A stretch of 64,000 nt of DNA from Vibrio sp. CDRSL-10 TSBA (GTDB taxonomy: Bacteria; Pseudomonadota; Gammaproteobacteria; Enterobacterales; Vibrionaceae), in NCBI GenBank assembly GCA_039696685.1, contig CP155565.1, positions 620,001 through 684,000 on the forward strand, written 5' to 3'. Made by a program: the position numbers and the translations under genes. The first letter of the stretch is position 1. The number at the start of each line of letters is the position of its first letter. The notes beneath the pieces were generated by a model, which saw nothing but the letters and a program-made list of their open reading frames with translations, was not told where the DNA came from and did no database searches. Shown here one piece after another: positions 58,294 through 64,000 of this stretch.

Positions 58294-60055
58294 TCATTCC
58301 AGGTGCTTAAACTGCAGTGCCACCAGCCGTTGGTAGAGATCGCAGGTTTGCATCAGTGACTGGTGATTACCGATATCGACCAGTTGACCGCCATCTAATA
58401 CTGCTATCTTGTCTGCGTGCTGAATGGTCGATAGACGATGCGCAATGATCAGCGTGGTGCGGCCTTTCATTAGCGCTTCCAGCGCCTGCTGCACATGATG
58501 TTCACTTTCGCTGTCCAGAGCGCTGGTCGCTTCATCCAACAACAGAACTTTCGGGTCTTTCAGAATCGCGCGGGCAATCGCGATGCGTTGTTTCTGGCCA
58601 CCCGACAAGCGGACGCCGCGTTTCTCCTAAAAAGCTGTGATAACCTTCCGGCAGCTTTTCGATAAATTCATGCGCATGGGCCTTTTTCGCAGCTTCAATA
58701 ACCTGCTCATCGGTGGCTTGCGGGTTGCCATAGCGAATATTGTGGAACACATCGTGGCTGAACAAAGCGGGCTGCTGGGGTACCAGCGCCATTTGACGGC
58801 GCAGATCGTCCGGATCGAACTGGCGAATATCAACACCACCAAACAACACCCGGCCCTGCTGCGGGTCGTAAAAGCGTTGCAGCAATTCGAACAAGGTGGT
58901 TTTACCTGCTCCGGACGGCCCAACCAGTGCCAGGACTTTGCCCTCCGCTGCTGTCAGGTTTAATGCCTGAATCGCCGCTTGGTTAGGACGGGAGGGATAG
59001 TTGAAGCTGACCGAGTCAAACGTCACCTCGGCAGGCAGAGTTTCGGTGATGGCGACACAATTGTTCGGCGCACTGATGTCACTCTTGACCTGCAGGATCT
59101 CAATCAGCCTTTCGGTTGCGCCAGCTGCTCTTTGCAGTTCACCCAGCACTTCAGAAATCGTCGCCATCGAAGAGGCAACCATAATGGCATAAAACACAAA
59201 AGCGCCCAGATTACCCGCCGACATTTTACCCTGAATGACATCGCTGCCGCCGACCCAGAGCATGCCTGCGATTGCGCTAAACACGATAACAATCACACCA
59301 GAGATTAAAATCGCCCGCTGCTTGACCCGCTGACGGCCAACCTCAAACGCTTTTTCGACTTCTGCAGCAAAGGCGGCTTTTTCGTAAGGTTCGGAGTTAA
59401 AACTCTGCACCGTTTTTATGTGCTCGATGGCTTCACCGGCATAGCTGCCGACATCTGCCATTGAGTCCTGGCTTTTGCGTGACAGCGCACGCACGCGTCG
59501 TCCATAAACCAGGATCGGCACTAAAACAAAAGGCACCGAGGCCAGCACGATCAGGGTGAGTTTAAAGTTGGTCGCAAACAGCATGATGATCGCCCCGACA
59601 CACATTAAGGCGCTGCGCATGGCCATCGAAAATGAGGAACCAATGATGCTCTGCAGCAACGTGGTGTCAGTTGTGAGGCGCGACATGATATCGCCGCTGC
59701 TGTTGGTTTCAAAATAACTGGGATGCAGCGAAATCACATGGTTAAACACCGCCAGGCGAATATCCGCACTGACCCGCTCCCCCACCGATGAAACCAGATA
59801 GAAGCGAAAGAAGGTGCCAATCGCAATACATAAGGTGATAGCGACAATATACTGAATCGCACTGGTCAGCTCTTGCAGTGACTGCTGAGCGAAACCCTGA
59901 TCAATCAGAATACGCACCCCGTATCCGACCGACAAAGTCAGGCTCGCCGTCGCCACTAACGCCACAAGGGCAGCAGCGACCCGCCATTTATAGGGCGCGA
60001 CGAAGATGCTGAGTTTAAAAAGAATGCCGAGATTTTTGTTATTTTTACCGCTCAT
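58294..60055 (-). CDS. ABC-type exporter, fused TM and ATPase domains
   Basis: About 586 aa after repair at GTTTC 58620-58624 ([15 protein letters not shown]). Six TM segments in the first ~320 residues ([20 protein letters not shown] and on) with [25 protein letters not shown], then the ATPase with Walker [12 protein letters not shown], signature LSGGQKQR, Walker [12 protein letters not shown] and the H-loop IIAHRLSTI. Half-transporter of the MsbA/BmrA multidrug group, acting as a dimer. Resembles the VcaM-type vibrio exporters. The break falls exactly before the signature motif. Confidence 0.92.
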
Positions 60056-60238
60056 GAATGGCCAACAACGCTATTGTGATTGTTGGCATAGTAAATCACT
60101 TTGTGCACTGCAACCAGTCACGAGTTGTCTGGCATAAGTTGACCTGCTGTAGCGGATGGTTAACTATGTGCTCAATTGATTATGATGTATGAGGCAACGA
60201 CACACAGTCGTTCAGGAACTCAGTAATAAGGACATGAC
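60056..60238. other. Short intergenic region between the exporter and cupin genes
   Basis: 183 bp with divergent starts. AATAAGGACATGAC precedes the cupin frame. I see no operator or hairpin. Confidence 0.3.
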
Positions 60239-60551
60239 GTGGAAATAATCAGAAGCCAGGAATTTACCGCAGACAGAGCCTGGGGCGCCAGGGATATCGC
60301 GAACATGAGTGGTGTCACCACGCGTTTACATTGGACCGATAAACCGTACATCTGGCACGTCAATGATGGTGAAGAAGTCTTTGCTGTAATGCACGGCGTG
60401 GTCAAAATGCTTTATAAAGAGAAACGGCGAGACAAAATCTGCGATTTTAAATGCCGGGGATATTTTCTTTGCCTCCGTCGGCACCGAACATGTCGCTCAT
60501 CCTCAAGGTGAAGCCAGAATCTTAGTCATCGAGCGTGAAGGCAGTATTTAA
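60239..60551 (+). CDS. Small cupin-domain protein
   Basis: About 103 residues after repair at GAAAC 60421-60425, which continues YKENGETKSAILNAGDIFFASVGTEHVAHP and ends at 60551. The two halves of a cupin barrel are visible: IWHVNDGEEVFAVMHGVVKMLY, then GDIFFASVGTEHVAHPQG with a His ligand. Similar proteins are described as cupin-fold, possibly mannose-6-phosphate-isomerase-like; function unknown. Starts with GTG. Confidence 0.82.
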
Positions 60552-60709
60552 CGATCTGCAGCGTTGATGACCACAACCTGATGCTTAAGGTAAATACTTC
60601 ACAATAGAATTTGTGCAAACAAAAATGGCCCGCTTGAATCGAACTCAGCAGAGCCATTTGAATATTTAGATGAACGAGCCAAGGCAGCACAGCTAAACCG
60701 TTGCCCGCC

Positions 60710-61756
60710 CTAGCCTAACTGCACTTGCAGATCCGATTCCACTGATGAAGAGCAGGCCAGAACATAGCCCTGCTCAATCTCTTGCGGTGTCAGCGTCTGC
60801 TGACTGGTCGAGGTGACACTGCCCGTTTCAACTTTGCATTTACACGACCCACAAATCCCGCTGCGGCACGCAGCGATGATCGGCAGCCCTGCATTCTCCA
60901 ATACCTCAACCAGTGGTTGCCCTTTTTGCGCTTCTATACTCTGACCAAAGTCAGGGACAAACACGTTAACCGTTTCATCAGCAAGGTCAGCGTGTTGGCT
61001 GGTTGCCGGGGTAAAACTCTCCTGATGAAAGTTGGCCATATCAAAATTAAGGGCGGCTAAATAACCCTGTACATCTTGCATAAACTGATTTGGGCCGCAC
61101 AGGTAAATCGTGCGCTGCTCTAGATCCGGCACCAGTTCACGCAACCAGTCTTGATTGAGGCGACCTTGTGGATAGCGGGTGCCTGCCCTGTTTTTCAGCA
61201 GCAACTGCAAATCAAAGTTGGGATAGATGGCGTGCAATGTTTCTAGCTGGTCGTAATAAATGGTGTCGGCAGCGCTGCGTGCGATGTGCAGAAACGTAAT
61301 ATGCACATCACTTTCCGCGTTATGCAGCCAGTATTTTGCCATGGCAAAGACCGGCGTAATACCGCATCCGGCACTGATCAGCAGCGTTTTAGCGCCCTGT
61401 TGAGACTGGACAGGCGGATGATCAATGCAGTTAAAATCTCCTGCCGGAGGCAGTGCTTGAACCGTATCACCGGGTGACAGGTAATCAAGGACAAAGTTAG
61501 AGACCTTGCCGCCATCGACTCGCTTAATCGTCAGTTGAAGATAATCTTCATCGTTCATTGAGCTGATGGAGTAGGCACGAAATTCGCTCCGGCCGTCAAT
61601 CTCTACTCCGAGGTTAATAAACTGGCCGGGCTTGAAGCGGAACAGTAACGCTGGATTGAGCGCTGCCAGTTTGATGCTGACGCTGTCCCGGGTTTCAGTA
61701 ATCTTATCAATACAGCGCAGGGTGACGGGCTGCTGACCTTGCCATTCAAAAAACAT
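60710..61756 (-). CDS. hcr: NADH oxidoreductase Hcr
   Basis: 348 residues. FAD-binding fold with FRAYSISSMNDE, NAD-binding fold with LISAGCGITPVFAMAKY and YLCGPNQFMQDVQ, and a C-terminal [2Fe-2S] ferredoxin domain with ligands in CRSGICGSCKCKV and VLACS. It passes NADH electrons to Hcp. It lies 66 bp downstream of hcp, with an intercistronic GCCCCGC/GCGGGGC hairpin between that may adjust its expression. Confidence 0.94.
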   Translation of the reverse strand: MFFEWQGQQPVTLRCIDKITETRDSVSIKLAALNPALLFRFKPGQFINLGVEIDGRSEFRAYSISSMNDEDYLQLTIKRVDGGKVSNFVLDYLSPGDTVQALPPAGDFNCIDHPPVQSQQGAKTLLISAGCGITPVFAMAKYWLHNAESDVHITFLHIARSAADTIYYDQLETLHAIYPNFDLQLLLKNRAGTRYPQGRLNQDWLRELVPDLEQRTIYLCGPNQFMQDVQGYLAALNFDMANFHQESFTPATSQHADLADETVNVFVPDFGQSIEAQKGQPLVEVLENAGLPIIAACRSGICGSCKCKVETGSVTSTSQQTLTPQEIEQGYVLACSSSVESDLQVQLG

Positions 61757-61783
61757 TATCTTCTCTTTGATGCATTGCGAGAA

Positions 61784-61803
61784 GCCCCGCGTTAAGGCGG
61801 GGC
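61784..61803 (-). terminator. Intercistronic hairpin between hcp and hcr
   Basis: GCCCCGC-N6-GCGGGGC stem without a proper T-run; more likely an attenuator or mRNA-stability element than a full terminator. Confidence 0.6.
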
Positions 61804-61822
61804 GAAGAAAAAGGTATCGGAG

Positions 61823-63486
61823 TTACGCCGCCAGAATCGCGTTCAGGTCATCCTGCACATTGCCGATGCTGCGCATATCGAATTTTTCCTGAATGATGGC
61901 GATAAGGTTCGGAGTCAGGAAACGCCGGCGCCGTCGGGCCGGTGTAGATGCCTTTCACACCCAGAGCGAACAAAGTCAGCAGGATAACGATCGCCTTTTG
62001 CTCAAACCATGACAGCACCAGAGTCAGTGGCAGTTCATTAATGTCGCACTCAAATTCGTTTGCCAGCGCCAGAGCAAGCTGAATAGCAGAATAGGCATCG
62101 TTACACTGACCCACGTCCAGCAGGCGCGGAATACCGTTAATGTCACCAAAGGTGTTTTTGTTGAAGCGGAATTTACCGCAGGCCAGGGTCAGAATTAGCG
62201 TATCCTCCGGCGCGGCAGCGGTAAAATCGGTATAGTAGCTGCGCTCGGACTTATCGCCGTCACAACCGCCGACCAAAAAGAAGTGTTTGATGTTGCCCTG
62301 TTTCACCTGCTCGATCACCGCAGGCGCGGCATTCATCAATGCATTGCGGCCAAATCCGACCGTAATGTGATGCTCAATTTCATCATGCTGAAAGCCCGGC
62401 TGCGCCAGTGCGCACTCAACCACGGCGCTAAAATCGTCCCCCTCAAGGTGAGCAACACCCGGCCAGCCGACAATGCTGCGGGTAAACAAACGATCGGCGT
62501 ACTGGCCCACGTTCGGGTTCAGCAGGCAGTTCGATGTCATCACAATCGCACCGGGAAAATTGGCGAACTCTTTCTGTTGGTTTTGCCAGGCACTGCCGTA
62601 GTTACCGGCCAGATGCGGGTATTTTTTCAGTTCAGGATAACCATGCGCCGGCAGCATTTCACCATTGGTGTAGACGTTAATGCCCTTGCCTGCCGTCTGC
62701 TGCAGGATTTTTTCCAGGTCGTGCAGATCATGGCCGGAAACCAGAATGCATTTACCTTTAACTGGCTTGACGTTGACTGTGGTCGGCTGCGGGTGACCAA
62801 AGGTTTCCGTTTCACCGCGATCCAGCATTTCCATCACTTTGTAGTTCATCAGGCCAATCTGCATCGAGCAGTCCAGCAACGCAGCTAAGTCTTGCGGATC
62901 CGTACCCAGCCACGCCATGATGTCATGATAAGTGGCATAAATTTCGTTGTCGGTTTGCTCCAGAAACGCGGGCATGTTCCATGTAAGCGGCGGCCCCTTT
63001 CAGGCCGTAAAGGCACAGCAAACGTAGACCAATCACATCCTCGTGCAGCTGATCTTTGCCGCGGTTAACCGCCACCTGCGGTGCCAGTGCGAGGATATCT
63101 TGTGCGCTGCCAGGCAGTTCGAATTCTGCCACCGCCGGGACGTTTTGTACCACCTGATTGGCCAGAGTCGCCGCAGCCAAAACCTGCTCTTTTAGGCTCG
63201 CTTTGTAAAGCGCCGCCTGAGAAGCGAGTGCCAGAATACGCTCAGGATCGAAGTTAACGTTAGTCAGGGTCGCAAAGAAAGCTTTTGACGCCCACTGGTT
63301 GATCTCATCGCTGATGATGCCAAATTCTCTTGCTTTGACCGCCCAGAACGACACGCCCTGCAGGGTATAAACCAGCGCGTCCTGCAGATCAGAAACTTCA
63401 GAGGTTTTGCCGCACATACCTTGTGCGTAAGAACAACCTTTAGCAGCAGGGGTTTGAATTGTCTGTTCGCATTGAATACAGAACAT
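61823..63486 (-). CDS. hcp: Hybrid-cluster protein (hydroxylamine/NO reductase)
   Basis: About 553 aa after two repairs: GAAAC 62963-62967 (joining HARV to [15 protein letters not shown]) and 61919-61923 (giving [16 protein letters not shown] and a stop at 61823). Class II Hcp: FCIQCEQT, then CSYAQGMCG, i.e. the C-x2-C-x11-C-x6-C pattern for the [4Fe-4S] cluster, and later cysteines in MTSNCLLNP and [10 protein letters not shown] bind the hybrid cluster. It detoxifies nitric oxide and hydroxylamine under low oxygen. GGAGAA precedes the ATG at 63486. Confidence 0.95.
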
Positions 63487-63536
63487 ATTGGGTTCTCCAG
63501 TGATTGTTGTCATCGTTGTGATAGTCACCACTGAAG

Positions 63537-63552
63537 AGCAGAATGCGTGCCA
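63537..63552 (-). promoter_or_regulatory. Sigma-54 promoter of hcp-hcr
   Basis: On the minus strand TGGCAC-GCATT-CTGCT has the -24/-12 GG-N10-GC spacing, 51-66 bp upstream of the hcp start. Confidence 0.8.
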
Positions 63553-63607
63553 AAGCTTATCTTATTGAATTTTATTAAATTTAATTACACGACAGCATCT
63601 GATTGAT

Positions 63608-63641
63608 GTCATTGCAACAACGCTGATGGTGTTGAAATGAC
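63608..63641. promoter_or_regulatory. Two NorR-type enhancer sites
   Basis: GTCATTGCAAC (63608-63618) and GTTGAAATGAC (63631-63641) both fit the NorR consensus GT-N7-AC and are near-inverted copies. They sit 56-104 bp upstream of the -24/-12 element and between norR and hcp, the expected arrangement for a sigma-54 enhancer. Confidence 0.82.
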
Positions 63642-63660
63642 ATCACAATCGCAAACATGC

Positions 63661-64000
63661 TTATTTATTAATCCCGAACTTTTTACCCATGCGGTACAGG
63701 TTGCCACGGTCCATCTGTAGAAATTGCGCGGCTTTTGCCCACACCCCGTCATTCAGGCGCAAAGCATGTTCAATCAGTTCATGCTGATAGCGTTCGACCA
63801 GGTCTCGCATCGGCTGACTTTGCTGAGGCAAAAACTGCGATGTATTTTTTACATCATCCAGATTGAGAGACGCATCAAAGTGAGTGGAGAGAATCGTCAC
63901 CGCGCCCTGCTGAATCGCGTGTAGCGCGGCGCGGGTCAGCGTGTGATCCAGTTCGCGCACATTACCGTACCAGGGATGCTTTTCCATCTGTGTCAGTACT
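63661..64000 (-). CDS. norR: Nitric-oxide-responsive sigma-54 regulator NorR (C-terminal part)
   Basis: Only the last ~110 residues lie in the window; the frame runs past 64000. WYGNVRELDHTLTRAALHA is the end of the AAA+ domain, and ALRLNDGVWAKAAQFLQMDRGNLYRMGKKFGI is the Fis-type DNA-binding helix-turn-helix. Identification as NorR rests on this, the neighbouring hcp-hcr operon and the GT-N7-AC sites. In the same orientation as hcp, 174 bp apart. Confidence 0.83.
   Translation of the reverse strand, partial: VLTQMEKHPWYGNVRELDHTLTRAALHAIQQGAVTILSTHFDASLNLDDVKNTSQFLPQQSQPMRDLVERYQHELIEHALRLNDGVWAKAAQFLQMDRGNLYRMGKKFGINK

Overview
The window reads as part of a Vibrio genome, most likely the second chromosome. 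The protein sequences look vibrio-like throughout. From memory, Vibrio cholerae also carries thrS-infC-rpmI-rplT, deaD-rnb and glpD on chromosome II. Species cannot be fixed from the sequence alone. There is no rRNA, CRISPR array, insertion sequence or prophage; one tRNA-Ser(UGA) is present.

Layout. 1-16.4 kb: small single-function genes: glpD, an HPP membrane protein with a divergent TetR regulator and twin operators, two isochorismatase-like hydrolases, DJ-1/PfpI, OsmC, LysE, NUDIX, YbaK, VOC, TrmK, GNATs, a HAD phosphatase, DUF924, peroxiredoxin, two GFA proteins, a 2H phosphoesterase and VF530. 16.5-19.8 kb: thrS-infC-rpmI-rplT on the minus strand, with an AUU start for infC and a leader hairpin that mimics a tRNA-Thr(GGU) anticodon arm. 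20.1-27.4 kb: a GGDEF-EAL protein, DeaD helicase and RNase II. 27.6-49.9 kb: a syp-type exopolysaccharide (symbiosis/biofilm polysaccharide) locus in the order A-B-C-D-X-F-G-H-I-K-L-M-N-O-P-Q-R plus one extra glycosyltransferase, where X is a PhnD-like periplasmic binding protein standing where V. fischeri has sypE. 50.2-52.8 kb: a secreted GEVED/LruC-domain protein and a lipoprotein. 53-64 kb: PstS-like protein, MaoC hydratase, LysR, a divergent PurA, tRNA-Ser, an ABC exporter, a cupin, and the nitrosative-stress set hcr, hcp and norR (cut by the window end).

How the parts work together. SypF (hybrid kinase) and SypG (sigma-54 activator) should control the polysaccharide genes. Enhancer-like TTCTCA-N3-TG elements lie about 60-85 bp ahead of -24/-12-like elements at sypA, sypI, sypM, sypP and also ahead of the LruC gene, which suggests that the secreted protein is made together with the polysaccharide. 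The PhnD-like protein beside sypF is a candidate signal receptor. hcp has a clear -24/-12 element and two GT-N7-AC NorR sites.

The most striking technical pattern is that 25 reading-frame breaks, including in thrS, rnb and purA, all lie at a GAAAC/GTTTC pentamer and are all repaired by removing one A/T (GAAC/GTTC). The same pentamer is read normally elsewhere in the same genes, so a systematic sequence error is far more likely than gene decay or recoding. Broken genes are therefore annotated here as single genes across the break. The intergenic DNA is also unusually rich in short tandem duplications (8-34 bp units).
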